Shown: positions 1-8,210, counted from the first letter of the stretch. The stretch: DNA of 64,000 nucleotides from JSC-12 sp033764965 (GCA_033764965.1 JANRIN010000137.1:49546-113545), one strand, 5' to 3'. Notes: generated by a model not told the origin, from the sequence alone. Program-made: numbers and translations.

Positions 1-656
1 TGTGGATTGCTCGGAAAGTGAATCTGGGCGATCGCTTGACTCAATTCCATCAAATGGTAGTGCTGCCGCAGTTTCTTTGGTAGGGGGTCATGTAATCTCA
101 CGCAGTCCAATGCCACTGTGATCGAGTCTCGCAATGTCTCTGCGTCTAGTCCTTTGGTTAGAGCATAGACAGGCTGAATCAAGTCGTCCTTTATGCTCGA
201 CCGTTTGCCAGCCAGGTCAGCGACCTTTACTTCGGTAGCCTCAATCGTGAGTGCCCTGGTATAGTCATCCTGCTTGACTTTACCCATGACGATGACGCTT
301 CTACCTGCGCGGTAGAACTGATGTTGCTCCACTCGCCATTGCTGCGATCGATAATCTGAACCGTGATGAAACTGCATAACACGAATTGCATTTTCAGCCC
401 TGTCGGTAACTACCCAACTTTGCACAGTCAGTCTGCCATTTTTCGGGGTCAAGATCCGGTGCTGCTCAATCGTACCTGTGATGATCACCTGATCTCCCGG
501 TTTGATTTCAGGGATGGTGCTCCAGTGGTAGGTGACATGAGTGCGAGGGTAGTAATGCAGCAGTTCCAGCAGGGTATGAATTCGCAATTTCTGAAGCGGG
601 GGCAGGCACTCAGGCGGGACGATCGCCTCAAGTGGCTTAAGCGTTGTTGTAAGCAT
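1..656 (-). CDS. RecG-like ATP-dependent DNA helicase, N-terminal part (cut by window edge)
   Basis: An open minus-strand frame of 218 codons runs from an ATG at 656 off the left edge. The first part has the RecG wedge/OB-fold pattern: LQKLRIHTLLELLHYYPR, then IKPGDQVIITGTI, then a FYRAGRSVIVMGKV strand pair. It continues with IQPVYALTKGLDAETLRDSI and AQIHFPSN, the link that precedes the helicase core in RecG. RecG remodels stalled forks and recombination intermediates. The helicase motifs themselves lie outside the window, so completeness cannot be judged. It is the last gene of a minus-strand operon with the SF2 helicase and primase, and a GCTACCGC motif lies 33 nt upstream of its start. 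The family call rests on pattern recognition of the wedge domain. Confidence 0.72.
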   Translation of the reverse strand, partial: MLTTTLKPLEAIVPPECLPPLQKLRIHTLLELLHYYPRTHVTYHWSTIPEIKPGDQVIITGTIEQHRILTPKNGRLTVQSWVVTDRAENAIRVMQFHHGSDYRSQQWRVEQHQFYRAGRSVIVMGKVKQDDYTRALTIEATEVKVADLAGKRSSIKDDLIQPVYALTKGLDAETLRDSITVALDCVRLHDPLPKKLRQHYHLMELSQAIAQIHFPSNP

Positions 657-683
657 GGCAATGGGTTAGACAACATCACCACC

Positions 684-696
684 GGAGAGCGGTAGC
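684..696 (-). promoter_or_regulatory. GCTACCGC motif upstream of recG-like gene
   Basis: Reads GCTACCGCTCTCC on the minus strand, with its core 33 nt before the start at 656. It is one of seven such sites that each precede a replication or repair operon of this window. Its role (operator, promoter part or mRNA element) is unknown. Confidence 0.5.
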
Positions 697-703
697 ATTG
701 CGC

Positions 704-967
704 CTACCAATCCACACCTCTGCCTTTGACTCCTTTGACTGCCCACCACCCATGAGCACGGCGTTCCAGTTCTGTCTGAAAGCCCGGTTCGGTCACGCTC
801 AGGTCGGGATACTTCAGTTGCAGGCTGGTAACGGTGGCTTGCCAATGGCTCAGTGTTTGCCCCTGTGCTGCTTTTGAGGCGCGATACAGCTTAGCGTAAT
901 GCATTCGAGCGTATGCCTGAATTAAGCGATTCCGCTCAGTTGGCATTAGAGTATCAAGAGTTGTCAT
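704..967 (-). CDS. hypothetical protein, 87 aa
   Basis: Small basic protein starting MTTLDTLMPTERNRLIQAY and ending GWWAVKGVKGRGVDW. I do not recognise a family and see no signal peptide or membrane segment. It lies 42 bp after the SF2 helicase stop and just ahead of the recG-like gene on the same strand, so it is probably co-transcribed with them. A role in element DNA metabolism is only suggested by position. Confidence 0.55.
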   Translation of the reverse strand: MTTLDTLMPTERNRLIQAYARMHYAKLYRASKAAQGQTLSHWQATVTSLQLKYPDLSVTEPGFQTELERRAHGWWAVKGVKGRGVDW

Positions 968-1009
968 TACCCATTTGGAAGAAGAACACCTGCGATCAGC
1001 GGTCGCAGA

Positions 1010-2605
1010 TTAGTCTGTGTCTATCACTTCAGACAGAGAAAGAGTCGGTAAGAAACCGTGACCGAACTCAAGCCCCATATAGCGATCGATCCACCCGTCA
1101 TCGTGCCCGTGGCGTTGAGCAATTTCTTTCAAATACTTGCGATAGTGTGCCTTCTGCACACCCGTTGGACAGTTGCCGAACACCGCGCCAAAACTCCACC
1201 AGGCAGCCGGGAAGTAATTGTATTGTTCTTTAAATCGCATCACCGCATACCCTGGTTTATATCCCCGATCAAAAGCAAGCTGGTATTGCTGATGCAGGAA
1301 CGATCGCTGCTTCAGTTCTTCTTCGTTCAATAGTTCAATTACATCCTCGATCGGAACCTCTTCTAAAATGGATTCGTAGACATAGCCGCATTCAGGACAA
1401 CTTTGATGCCACAGTCGGATCAAGGCACTGCAATTCGGGCATTGCTTGAGCGGGGCTTCTTGGTCCGATTCCCGGTATTTCTTGGGCTGCAACACGATCG
1501 GTTGGTGATCGGTGATTCTGCCAAAGCGGTTGACGTTCCCAGTACCAAAATCGTAGATAATGCAGTCAGTCTTCCCGGTTGTGGGCGACAATCGTAGCCC
1601 TCGACCAACCATCTGAACGTACAGGGCACGGCTGAGGGTGGGGCGAGCCAGAACAATGCATTCGAGAGACGGTTCATCAAAACCCTCAGTCAATGTGCCG
1701 ACACTGGTTATGACCTGAACCTCACCTGTTCTTAGAGCGTCGTAGAGTCGCCGTCGTTTGGGGGTGGACATGCCACCATCTAAATGCTGTGCTGCAATCC
1801 CTGCTGTCACAAATGCCTGAGCGATCGCTTTCGAGTGGTCAATTCCGACGGCAAATACGATCGCTTTACGTCCCAAGGCAATGCGTTGATACTGCTCTAC
1901 TAACTGATGATTTAGAGTGTGCAGATTTAGGGCAAGTTCAAGTTCTTTCTCGTTATAATCTCCGGTGCGACGGTTTACTCCAACTTCACTCAAATCCAGG
2001 TCTTTGAAGCCAAAGTAGCGAGGTGGCACCAGATACCCACGCCGAATCAGATCTTTGGGAGTCGGTCCTTTAATCAGGGTGGTGTAATACTCATTCAGCG
2101 ATTGTTTACCCAGGCGAAACGGGGTTGCAGTCAGCCCAATCATGATCTTGCGGCGGCTCAATTGACTGTCTTCAAACAGTTGCTGCACGAACTTAAAAAA
2201 GGTGGTACTGTGGCATTCATCCAGGATACAGAGATCCCAATCTGGCAACGGATAATTGCCTGTCGCCAAAGTTTGCACAGCACACACCTGTGCAGGAGCA
2301 TTAGGATGAAGCGGATAGCCCGATTTGATAATTCCAGTGGGAATACCAAATTGCTCAAACGTAGTAGTAGTTTGAGCCACCAATGGATCACGGTGACACA
2401 GAAAAATCACCCGCTTTTGTTTGCTCACGGCACTGTGAGTAATTTGAGCCGCGACTACCGTTTTACCCCCACCCGTGGGTAAATAACAGAGGCAGTGACG
2501 ATGCCCCTCCCGAATAGCAGTCCGCAAATCGGCAATCACCTGATGTTGATAATCCCGTAAAGCTGGAGGACTACAAGGTGGTAAGGACTGAGATTGAGCA
2601 ATCAT
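1010..2605 (-). CDS. SF2 DEAD/DEAH-type helicase with C-terminal zinc ribbon (SSL2/COG1061-like)
   Basis: 531 aa superfamily 2 helicase or translocase. Visible motifs are Walker A (LPTGGGKT, about residues 42-49), motif II DECH (129-132), motif III LTATPFR, and motif VI QMVGRGLRLSP near 333. After the core comes a four-cysteine ribbon (CPNC...CPEC, about 390-410), usually a DNA-binding module. This combination is common in restriction-like and plasmid/phage SF2 helicases of the SSL2 group. No nuclease or methylase is adjacent, so replication or repair fits better than restriction. It sits 15 bp downstream of the primase gene on the same strand, suggesting a primase-helicase unit. Confidence 0.85.
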   Translation of the reverse strand: MIAQSQSLPPCSPPALRDYQHQVIADLRTAIREGHRHCLCYLPTGGGKTVVAAQITHSAVSKQKRVIFLCHRDPLVAQTTTTFEQFGIPTGIIKSGYPLHPNAPAQVCAVQTLATGNYPLPDWDLCILDECHSTTFFKFVQQLFEDSQLSRRKIMIGLTATPFRLGKQSLNEYYTTLIKGPTPKDLIRRGYLVPPRYFGFKDLDLSEVGVNRRTGDYNEKELELALNLHTLNHQLVEQYQRIALGRKAIVFAVGIDHSKAIAQAFVTAGIAAQHLDGGMSTPKRRRLYDALRTGEVQVITSVGTLTEGFDEPSLECIVLARPTLSRALYVQMVGRGLRLSPTTGKTDCIIYDFGTGNVNRFGRITDHQPIVLQPKKYRESDQEAPLKQCPNCSALIRLWHQSCPECGYVYESILEEVPIEDVIELLNEEELKQRSFLHQQYQLAFDRGYKPGYAVMRFKEQYNYFPAAWWSFGAVFGNCPTGVQKAHYRKYLKEIAQRHGHDDGWIDRYMGLEFGHGFLPTLSLSEVIDTD

Positions 2606-2620
2606 AGATAGTCAAACAGG

Positions 2621-4012
2621 TCACGCCTGAGCAATGGATCGCTTTTTGCGGGGGCGATCGTGGACTGATTGCCATTTCTCTTGCCGTTGCCACCAAGCAA
2701 TACTGCTCAAGATGGAATCGAGGGGGCGACTGGCACTAGCGGGAGTACGGCTGGCACTTTGCCAAATTGCGGCGGCTTCATCAGCATCTAGCTGAGGTAT
2801 GCAGCGCTCGCAGTACTGAGCAAACAAATCATCGGGGCTAGGATAAAAGCGAATGGCTTCACCATCTAACAACCGAGCCGTGCCAATCAAATTTCGTGCC
2901 AGCCTGTAACCCGCATTGTTGCGATTGCCTTCACTTTCGCCCTGCTGCAAAAGCTGCTGATCCGCTTGAGTCAGACACATGATGAGAGGAACAGAATCGG
3001 AAATCGACGATGAATGGGAATGCGAGAATGCGCCGCTATCGCGCCGTTTCTGGGGCATGATTGAAGGGTCGTGTTCTGCATCCTCTCCCCGTCCTACGGT
3101 TGGTTGCCAGTCGGGACGGGTGGAGGGGGCGGCATCAAGCACTGCATGGTAAGGGTCAACAGTGTCATCAGTTTTTGCTTGGCGTAGTAGTTTGACCCAG
3201 GTGCGCCAACGCTGCTCTGATAGTTCATGCGGAAACAAACCAGTGGAGTTGAGTGCCTGGTTCATCCCCTTGAGGCTGTACTGCTGGTCGGATTCTGCAT
3301 CCAGGGTGATGGGGATAGGGTCAGCGAGGCGATCGCCCAGCCATTTGCGACGCATCATGCTTGGTAGTCGCATCGCACGGGCGACATTACAAATGGCTGG
3401 ATCAGCTTCGGCTCCGACCACGATCGCTAATTTTCTGTTGAGCAACAACCACTGTTTCGGCGAAGCAGGCTGGTTGAGTCGAAAGTAAACGTGGAGAGAC
3501 TTCCCACCCGTGTAAACGATAGCAGCAGGTTGCAATCCCGTTTGTCGTTTGACTCGCTCCAGCGTCGCGTGTTGTTCTAACAGGGAAAGAGAATCGATTT
3601 CGTAGAACAGGCAGTAGCAGCGCTGGACATCCCGGTTATGGATGCCATTCTGGGGTTGGTTGGGGTAAAAGCTCACCGTTGCGCCCATCAGCGAGAGCTT
3701 CAGCAAGTGCATGAAGCCTCGCCGTTTACTTCCAGAACTCGGTTGCCAGCAAGCTTTGCCACTGGCATCCCGTCCCTGCCATTCACAAAGTTGGGCAATC
3801 AAACCTTTGCCAGTGACCACTCCCCTGAGCAGGTAATGCCGTAGCTGTTTTTTGCCACTCCGGGTTTGATAGCGGCTCCAGGCAGTCGGGGCAGCCTCTA
3901 ATGGATGGTTCCAGGAAATCCTTAGCCAGATGGTACTTCCCGTCTTGAAGCCAATGCGATCAAGGAATTGCCGTAGGGTTTGTTTAAGTTGATGGGACTC
4001 TAGAGATTGCAT
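2621..4012 (-). CDS. Archaeo-eukaryotic-type primase (AEP superfamily) replication protein
   Basis: Plasmid-type primase. In the longest frame (start 4078) three AEP signatures appear in order: an acidic pair in CLFYEIDSL (E160, D162), TGGKSLHVYF (190-199, the sG.H motif) and ADPAICNVARAMRLP (D226 on). These match motifs I to III of plasmid AEP primases. I prefer the ATG at 4012 (463 aa), which overlaps the upstream gene by 29 bp; the alternative at 4078 would overlap by 95 bp, and neither has a clear Shine-Dalgarno. The C-terminal half carries no helicase motif that I see; the separate SF2 helicase follows directly. AEP primases make primers for plasmid or phage replication; use at this element's origin is inferred. 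Confidence 0.72.
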   Translation of the reverse strand: MQSLESHQLKQTLRQFLDRIGFKTGSTIWLRISWNHPLEAAPTAWSRYQTRSGKKQLRHYLLRGVVTGKGLIAQLCEWQGRDASGKACWQPSSGSKRRGFMHLLKLSLMGATVSFYPNQPQNGIHNRDVQRCYCLFYEIDSLSLLEQHATLERVKRQTGLQPAAIVYTGGKSLHVYFRLNQPASPKQWLLLNRKLAIVVGAEADPAICNVARAMRLPSMMRRKWLGDRLADPIPITLDAESDQQYSLKGMNQALNSTGLFPHELSEQRWRTWVKLLRQAKTDDTVDPYHAVLDAAPSTRPDWQPTVGRGEDAEHDPSIMPQKRRDSGAFSHSHSSSISDSVPLIMCLTQADQQLLQQGESEGNRNNAGYRLARNLIGTARLLDGEAIRFYPSPDDLFAQYCERCIPQLDADEAAAIWQSASRTPASASRPLDSILSSIAWWQRQEKWQSVHDRPRKKRSIAQA

Positions 4013-4316
4013 GATGGCTGCTTGGACAAAGGATTGCGCGTTGCAAACGAGTGTGGAAGTCATCCCGGTTGACAGCATAGTGACGGGGACCCGTGCAGCA
4101 GTGGTAAACCGCTTCTTCCAGAAGTTGCTCCAGACTTTCTTGAAGCCAGCCAGTTAGAGCTTGTTGTACCTGCTCCAGGCTGTACTGGGGTTGACCCGGT
4201 TCCCGTCGTCGATTTAATTCATCTAGAACGGATTGCGCTTGTTCAGCCAGGTCCTCGGCATCAACAGAAAATGGGATAGATAAACTGACTAAGGTTTGTA
4301 GAGTGGGTGTAGGCAT
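3984..4316 (-). CDS. hypothetical protein, 110 aa
   Basis: Acidic-to-neutral protein with an alpha-helical, glutamine/leucine-rich centre (EDLAEQAQSVLDELNRRRE and LTGWLQESLEQLLEEAVYHCC). No family is recognised. It is the first gene of the operon that continues with primase, SF2 helicase and recG-like gene, and it overlaps the primase start. A GCTACCGC motif stands 33 nt before its start codon, which supports a real operon start here. Confidence 0.55.
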   Translation of the reverse strand: MPTPTLQTLVSLSIPFSVDAEDLAEQAQSVLDELNRRREPGQPQYSLEQVQQALTGWLQESLEQLLEEAVYHCCTGPRHYAVNRDDFHTRLQRAILCPSSHHAISRVPST

Positions 4317-4343
4317 CGCTAGAAGTGAACAACGTCACATCCA

Positions 4344-4356
4344 GGGGCGCGGTAGC
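4344..4356 (-). promoter_or_regulatory. GCTACCGC motif upstream of primase operon
   Basis: Reads GCTACCGCGCCCC on the minus strand, with its core 33 nt before the start at 4316, the same spacing as at the recG-like gene. Confidence 0.5.
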
Positions 4357-4401
4357 GAAGGGTAGATGCTTTAGAAATAACGTAAATGTGGATGAAATAT
4401 C

Positions 4402-4433
4402 ATCTCCCAAGCAGCCTCTACCAGTTGGGAGAT
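4402..4433. terminator. Stem-loop between zinc-ribbon gene and primase operon
   Basis: A perfect 9-bp stem ATCTCCCAA/TTGGGAGAT with a 14-nt loop. It lies after the stop of the minus-strand gene ending at 4465. There is no clean T-run, so termination is uncertain. The right arm is also part of the CCAACTGGYA repeat found ahead of other operons. Confidence 0.4.
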
Positions 4434-4464
4434 AAAGGGGATAATCACCGGAGTCATCAGTCGG

Positions 4465-4953
4465 CTATCGTTGGATAAAGCAAGTGCCGCAATCAGCGCA
4501 AACGAATGTGTTGCGCCATCGACGCAGCTCTTGCTCATATCGTTGTTCGCTGGGGAGATTGATCAGTGTTTGTAGCCCAAAGATCAACAGACTCACAATT
4601 ACTAAAATGATGAATTTGGTAATGACCAACCTGACGTACTGGGGTTGGCTCATGCCTCCGGTGAGGCAGTAGAACAGATCCCAGATCCATCCTGGCATCC
4701 AATACAGCAGCCAGAGGACAAACGGTAACTGGGCAATCTCAGGTTTGATGGGTGGGCTGACTTGAGCCGCTAACTCAGTTTGGTAAACGGAGCGAACGCG
4801 GATTTTACCCACCGATAAGGCGTAGCCCTGATGGTTGCCGTAGGTGGTGCCTTCAGTCCAGACTTGAGCCGCAGTTTGAATTTTAATGCTATTGCAAGCA
4901 GGACATCGGGTCTGATGAGACTGCTCGATGATGTGGTGTCGATGTTGAGTCAT
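4465..4953 (-). CDS. Membrane protein with split zinc-ribbon cysteines
   Basis: 162 aa protein with a CPAC pair near the N-terminus (about residue 18) and a CADCGTCF pair at the C-terminus. These could together form one zinc ribbon. Between them are hydrophobic stretches (LPFVLWLLYWMPGWIWDLFYCL and VITKFIILVIVSLLIFGLQTL) that look like two membrane segments. No enzyme motif is visible. It lies between the mobilization genes and the primase operon on the same strand. Function is unknown; a small membrane-anchored zinc protein is all that can be supported. Confidence 0.6.
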   Translation of the reverse strand: MTQHRHHIIEQSHQTRCPACNSIKIQTAAQVWTEGTTYGNHQGYALSVGKIRVRSVYQTELAAQVSPPIKPEIAQLPFVLWLLYWMPGWIWDLFYCLTGGMSQPQYVRLVITKFIILVIVSLLIFGLQTLINLPSEQRYEQELRRWRNTFVCADCGTCFIQR

Positions 4954-4977
4954 GAGCCAACTCCAATTTTGATGGCA

Positions 4978-6273
4978 TTACAGTTCCAGTTGGTTTTGTT
5001 TGGCAGATAGGGTTGGTTTGAATTTGTAGAGTTTTTGTGGTGGATTAGTTGATTGTTGAGAATCTACAGAGTCTTGTTTAGATTGACTTAGGAAGTCTGT
5101 TCGCCTTTGAGCAAGCTGGTCTGCAAGTTGGTCATACTGGTCAGCAAGTGTTGTTCGGAGTCGATTTGCAGTTGCAGCGTGGCTTGAAGTTGCGTCTGCA
5201 AACTGTGTAAGGCTTTCAGTAATTTGTCTAATTGGGTCTGTAAGGAGTTTGAGGGCTTGCTCGTTAAGGTATTGGACAATTGCATCAGAAAGCCGCTTAA
5301 TACCTGATTGAAGTCTTGGTGATAAGCGTCGAGGCTGGTCGTCTGCGACTGATGCGACTGGTTGACTAAATCGGTTAATTTGCTCACTTGCTGCATCAGT
5401 TGTTGCTGTTGCAGGATCAATTGCTGTTGATTCGTTTGCAGGTCGAGTAGCAGCGATGAGGGTAGCATTGTCTCGGATGGGTTCATAGTGAATTCCTTTG
5501 TAGTGTTGCAGTCCATTGAGGGTGTAGGCTTTGCCAAGCTGAGTGCCGCTGAATTGTTGCCCTTGAAATCGGTAGGAAATGCCCCACTGGTTGGCTTTTG
5601 TTTGGGTCAGTCGCACTTCAACACCCTGGTTCTGTAGCTGGGCAATAAGGTATGGCAGGGAAGGGCTGTGGTCACTCAGTTGGCTGATCAGAGTTTGCAG
5701 TGTTGTGCGGGTGGGAACTGTCGGGAGATTAGGGCGATCGCCCTGATCGGCTTCAAATGCTTGCTGCTCTCGCCTCAACTTCCGCATTTCGCCTGTGGTC
5801 GGGGCACGCTCCAAGCGATCGCGGCTTGATGGAGTTGGGGTGAGGTTATGCTGTTGCTCCAACTCTCGGATCAGGGTTTCGGAGCGGCGGTAGTCCCAGC
5901 TATCGGACACGGTTTTGCCATCGGGAAGGCGGATACGGCTGGCAATGATGTGGATATGGTCGTGTTGCTGGTCATTGTGACGGGCAATCAGGTACTGGCA
6001 GTCTTGGAACCCCATCCCTTGCAGGTAGTCCGCTGCGATCGTTCGCCATTGCTCATCGGTTTGTCGTTCCTGGGCAGGGACAGACAGGGTGGCATGGTAG
6101 ACGACAACATTTAGTCGAACGTTCAAAGACCGAAAGGCATTGAACTCGGCGGTCATCTCCTGGGCGGTTTCTCCCAACAGGTTGCCGCCAATTTGTTCTG
6201 CGTTTTCTTTTTCCAGCACATACCGGATGCAGCCGCCAAAGTCCCTTCCTTTCACTTGTTTGCCAATCATCAC
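4978..6273 (-). CDS. MOB relaxase (MobA/VirD2-like)
   Basis: 431 aa nicking relaxase that would cleave oriT and pilot the strand in conjugation. The N-terminus IGKQVKGRDFGGCIRYVLEK carries a candidate catalytic tyrosine (Y18). It is followed by VVYHATLSVP (H60) and the metal-binding histidine triad HDHIHI (H104, H106, H108), all typical of the Pfam Relaxase family. The C-terminal half is hydrophilic and Q/T-rich and carries a second gene in another frame. The MobC-like gene lies 12 bp upstream and the candidate oriT just beyond it. The VirD4-type coupling protein is at 24.1 kb. Confidence 0.88.
   Translation of the reverse strand: MMIGKQVKGRDFGGCIRYVLEKENAEQIGGNLLGETAQEMTAEFNAFRSLNVRLNVVVYHATLSVPAQERQTDEQWRTIAADYLQGMGFQDCQYLIARHNDQQHDHIHIIASRIRLPDGKTVSDSWDYRRSETLIRELEQQHNLTPTPSSRDRLERAPTTGEMRKLRREQQAFEADQGDRPNLPTVPTRTTLQTLISQLSDHSPSLPYLIAQLQNQGVEVRLTQTKANQWGISYRFQGQQFSGTQLGKAYTLNGLQHYKGIHYEPIRDNATLIAATRPANESTAIDPATATTDAASEQINRFSQPVASVADDQPRRLSPRLQSGIKRLSDAIVQYLNEQALKLLTDPIRQITESLTQFADATSSHAATANRLRTTLADQYDQLADQLAQRRTDFLSQSKQDSVDSQQSTNPPQKLYKFKPTLSAKQNQLEL
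5088..5486 (-). CDS. Coiled-coil protein nested inside the relaxase gene (mobB-like arrangement)
   Basis: A 132-codon frame lies wholly within the relaxase gene on the same strand but in another frame. Its ATG at 5486 has an unusually good ribosome site (AAAGGAATTCACTATG). The product is very rich in Q, L, S and T with heptad-like leucines (LQTNQQQLILQQQQLMQQVSK; LQTQLQATLQLQ), which predicts a long coiled coil without a membrane segment. The frame stays open for about 50 codons upstream as well. In plasmid RSF1010 mobB is likewise nested in mobA, so a mobilization accessory role is plausible by analogy. Sequence homology to MobB is not claimed. The alternative is a fortuitous frame, though the ribosome site argues against it. 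Confidence 0.55.
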   Translation of the reverse strand: MNPSETMLPSSLLLDLQTNQQQLILQQQQLMQQVSKLTDLVNQSHQSQTTSLDAYHQDFNQVLSGFLMQLSNTLTSKPSNSLQTQLDKLLKALHSLQTQLQATLQLQIDSEQHLLTSMTNLQTSLLKGEQTS

Positions 6274-6285
6274 TACGGGGTTGGA

Positions 6286-6573
6286 TTAGGGATCAACGGT
6301 TTCAGCAGTGGGCAGATTGGAGCGTTGGGGAGTCACTCCAATCAGAGTAAAGCCCAGTTGTTTAATCGCCTGCCTGAGGTCGCCAAGCTGTTGTTCGATC
6401 TGGTTGAGCTGCGATCGCTCGGCTTCAGTCAGCAGTGGTTGGGCTGCGATCGTCTGCATCGCTTGACTGATGTGCTGACAGGTTTGAGCCATTTCCAACA
6501 GGCAGACATAGGCTTGCCGATTAATGGTCGGAATAGTTTCCAGTTTTGGAGAGCGAGGTACGGGGGTTGCCAT
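6286..6573 (-). CDS. Relaxosome accessory protein, MobC-like
   Basis: 95 aa protein directly upstream of the relaxase (12-bp gap), the usual place for a MobC-type nicking accessory. The core INRQAYVCLLEMAQTCQHISQAMQTIA resembles the helix of MobC proteins in which N-x-N-Q-I-A is usual. A second helix follows (AERSQLNQIEQQLGDLRQAIKQLG). No ribbon-helix-helix is obvious, so the call rests on position, size and helical character. Confidence 0.55.
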   Translation of the reverse strand: MATPVPRSPKLETIPTINRQAYVCLLEMAQTCQHISQAMQTIAAQPLLTEAERSQLNQIEQQLGDLRQAIKQLGFTLIGVTPQRSNLPTAETVDP

Positions 6574-6885
6574 AACGAGTGACGACGAGATTCAAATGCG
6601 ATGATTTGAGTGTGCATTGTCGTTTGAGCCAATCCCTCTGCCAGTTGGGAGGATTTTGCTAATTTCTTTTTTCTCCCATTAGCGAGAACATGGCTTGCTG
6701 CCGCTGGTGGTTCATAGGTGTGTACAAGTCAGTGCCATGTCATGTCCATCGGGGGTCACAAAAAAGCTCAAGTGCGTTGCAATCATGTCCATGTTGCGAT
6801 CTACTTGTGTTCCTCCTAAGTACACCCGATGAACATCACAAGTCAGTCAGGTGTTCATCCGGTGTACATTGTAAGGACATGAAAT
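6574..6885. other. Noncoding region with repeats, candidate oriT
   Basis: No credible gene. The stretch upstream of mobC/relaxase contains three copies of GTTCATnnGGTGTAC-type sequence: direct at 6710-6725 and 6850-6867, inverted at 6820-6839. The last two form an imperfect inverted repeat (GTACACCCGATGAACATCAC against GGTGTTCATCCGGTGTAC). The octamer TCATGTCC also occurs twice directly and once inverted (as GGACATGA near 6875). Such mixed direct and inverted repeats beside a relaxase operon are typical of oriT. The nick site cannot be identified by eye. Confidence 0.5.
6639..6651 (-). promoter_or_regulatory. CCAACTGGCA-type motif upstream of mobC
   Basis: CTCCCAACTGGCA on the minus strand. 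It is one of five near-palindromic sites, the others being at 4419-4431, 21236-21248, 23953-23965 and 33491-33503. All lie in short gaps ahead of minus-strand genes. Confidence 0.35.
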
Positions 6886-7224
6886 TTAATGGTTTGAGGT
6901 GGTGCTTGAATGATGCCCTTCCAATTTGTGATAAGCAAGGCAATAGGTTAACTCAGGGCAATCGAGCCAATTTTTAACCGTGACTGATTTGCGATTCACT
7001 CCACCAACTTCATACCAGCTTCCACAAAACTTGACTTGATCGCCAACCTGAACCATCTCCTGATTCAGCATCCCTCCAGCCGTCACAATCTCCTGCTGCC
7101 AGTGGGCGATCGCCGTTTGAGCGTCTTGGAGATCAAGCTGTGCTTTTTGATAATTTGGAGCATCAGCCAGTAATGCTTGAGCGACTCTGGCTTTCGTCTG
7201 TGCTTCCTCTAGCCGATTGCCCAT
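6886..7224 (-). CDS. Small conserved protein, possibly DUF3560-like C-terminal domain
   Basis: 112 aa. The N-terminal half is helical (EAQTKARVAQALLADAPNYQKAQLDLQDAQTAIAHW). The C-terminal half VQVGDQVKFCGSWYEVGGVNRKSVTVKNW...YCLAYHKLEG looks like a small beta-barrel. It recalls the end of DUF3560-type plasmid proteins, where a similar GDxVxxxxxWYxVxxVNKKSVTV line occurs. This is recollection, not a search result. It precedes the candidate oriT on the same strand, so it may belong to the transfer region. Confidence 0.5.
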   Translation of the reverse strand: MGNRLEEAQTKARVAQALLADAPNYQKAQLDLQDAQTAIAHWQQEIVTAGGMLNQEMVQVGDQVKFCGSWYEVGGVNRKSVTVKNWLDCPELTYCLAYHKLEGHHSSTTSNH

Positions 7225-7316
7225 GTATCCGATCGACTGTCGCTTCCCAACTTGCTGGCGGCTATTCTTTGCTAAATCGATAAATATAAAGCCTTTTAAG
7301 TAGCTACTAGTTTATA

Positions 7317-8210
7317 TCATCGTAATTCATAAGTTTTAGCATCAGTTGAACATCTTAAATCCTCACTTTTCATTGTCCAATACAGCATTTTCTTCTCTTG
7401 ATTAAAACTCACATCTCCCTTACATACCCAGATATCTTTACTTATCAAATTACTATTTTGATCCTTAAAGTAACCATTAATATCTTTTTCTCCATCGGTA
7501 CAATCAACTTTAGGAAAATGCATTCTCCCTACTGTAAAAACCTTTCTGTTTGAGCTAAGGTTGGAGTACTCTATTACAGCACTGTTTGTATCGCAAATCT
7601 TATTAAGATTAAAGCTTCTAAAGTATGATGGCTTTTCCGACGAGATTATGGAGAAATCCAATTCCTCCTTGCCAATTCTTTCAAAACTTTGACTACCTTT
7701 AGGAGCTTCTAAACTAAACTGAGATTTTAGGTTGTTTACTTTTCCAGCAAGATGTACCGATGCCAAGACAGCAGCCAACAGAGTACCAGCTAATGTACCA
7801 ATTACTCGATAAGCTACTTTTCTTGTCTCTTGCAAAGAATACTGAAGATTCTCATTTTCATTATTAAGATTTTCAGAATATTTCTGAATCTGCTTATTAT
7901 CCGCCTCTAACTTGGAGTTCTCATTGTCTAGCCATAGACAAGTGGAATTCAAGTCTTCAACCTTGAGTTCAAGAATTTTAGTAGTTTCTTGCAATTCTTG
8001 TTTAGCATCCTCTAGCTCAAAATTCTTGATTTTTAATCGCAAGTATTCTCTCTTACTTCTATACTCATCAATTTCTTTCCTTCTATGATATTTATCAACT
8101 GAACTATTACACAGAACTTCTTTCTCAGCCTCATAAAGTTTATCCTGCATCTGAGCAAGTTCTTCTTCCCATTTACTAACTTGAAACCTATCAATTTGGA
8201 TCATTTCCAA
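7317..8210 (-). CDS. AT-rich coiled-coil membrane protein, hypothetical
   Basis: 297 aa. Residues 1 to about 120 are almost continuous coiled coil (EEELAQMQDKLYEAEKEV...LEADNKQIQKYSENLNNENENLQ). A single membrane helix follows (VIGTLAGTLLAAVLASVHLAG, about 130-150), then an extracytoplasmic beta-rich domain with paired cysteines. The DNA is clearly more AT-rich than its neighbours and lacks HIP1 octamers, suggesting a separate origin. It overlaps the upstream gene by 10 bp, so the two are translationally coupled. A sensor or stress role is possible but unproven. Confidence 0.6.
   Translation of the reverse strand: MEMIQIDRFQVSKWEEELAQMQDKLYEAEKEVLCNSSVDKYHRRKEIDEYRSKREYLRLKIKNFELEDAKQELQETTKILELKVEDLNSTCLWLDNENSKLEADNKQIQKYSENLNNENENLQYSLQETRKVAYRVIGTLAGTLLAAVLASVHLAGKVNNLKSQFSLEAPKGSQSFERIGKEELDFSIISSEKPSYFRSFNLNKICDTNSAVIEYSNLSSNRKVFTVGRMHFPKVDCTDGEKDINGYFKDQNSNLISKDIWVCKGDVSFNQEKKMLYWTMKSEDLRCSTDAKTYELR

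Noticed and set aside
363..695. Plus-strand frame at the left end
   Set aside because: It is opposite the RecG-like coding frame, which gives a convincing wedge-domain sequence.
6429..6632. Second minus-strand frame over mobC
   Set aside because: Unlike the nested relaxase frame it lacks a ribosome site and gives a Trp/Cys-rich, unstructured product.
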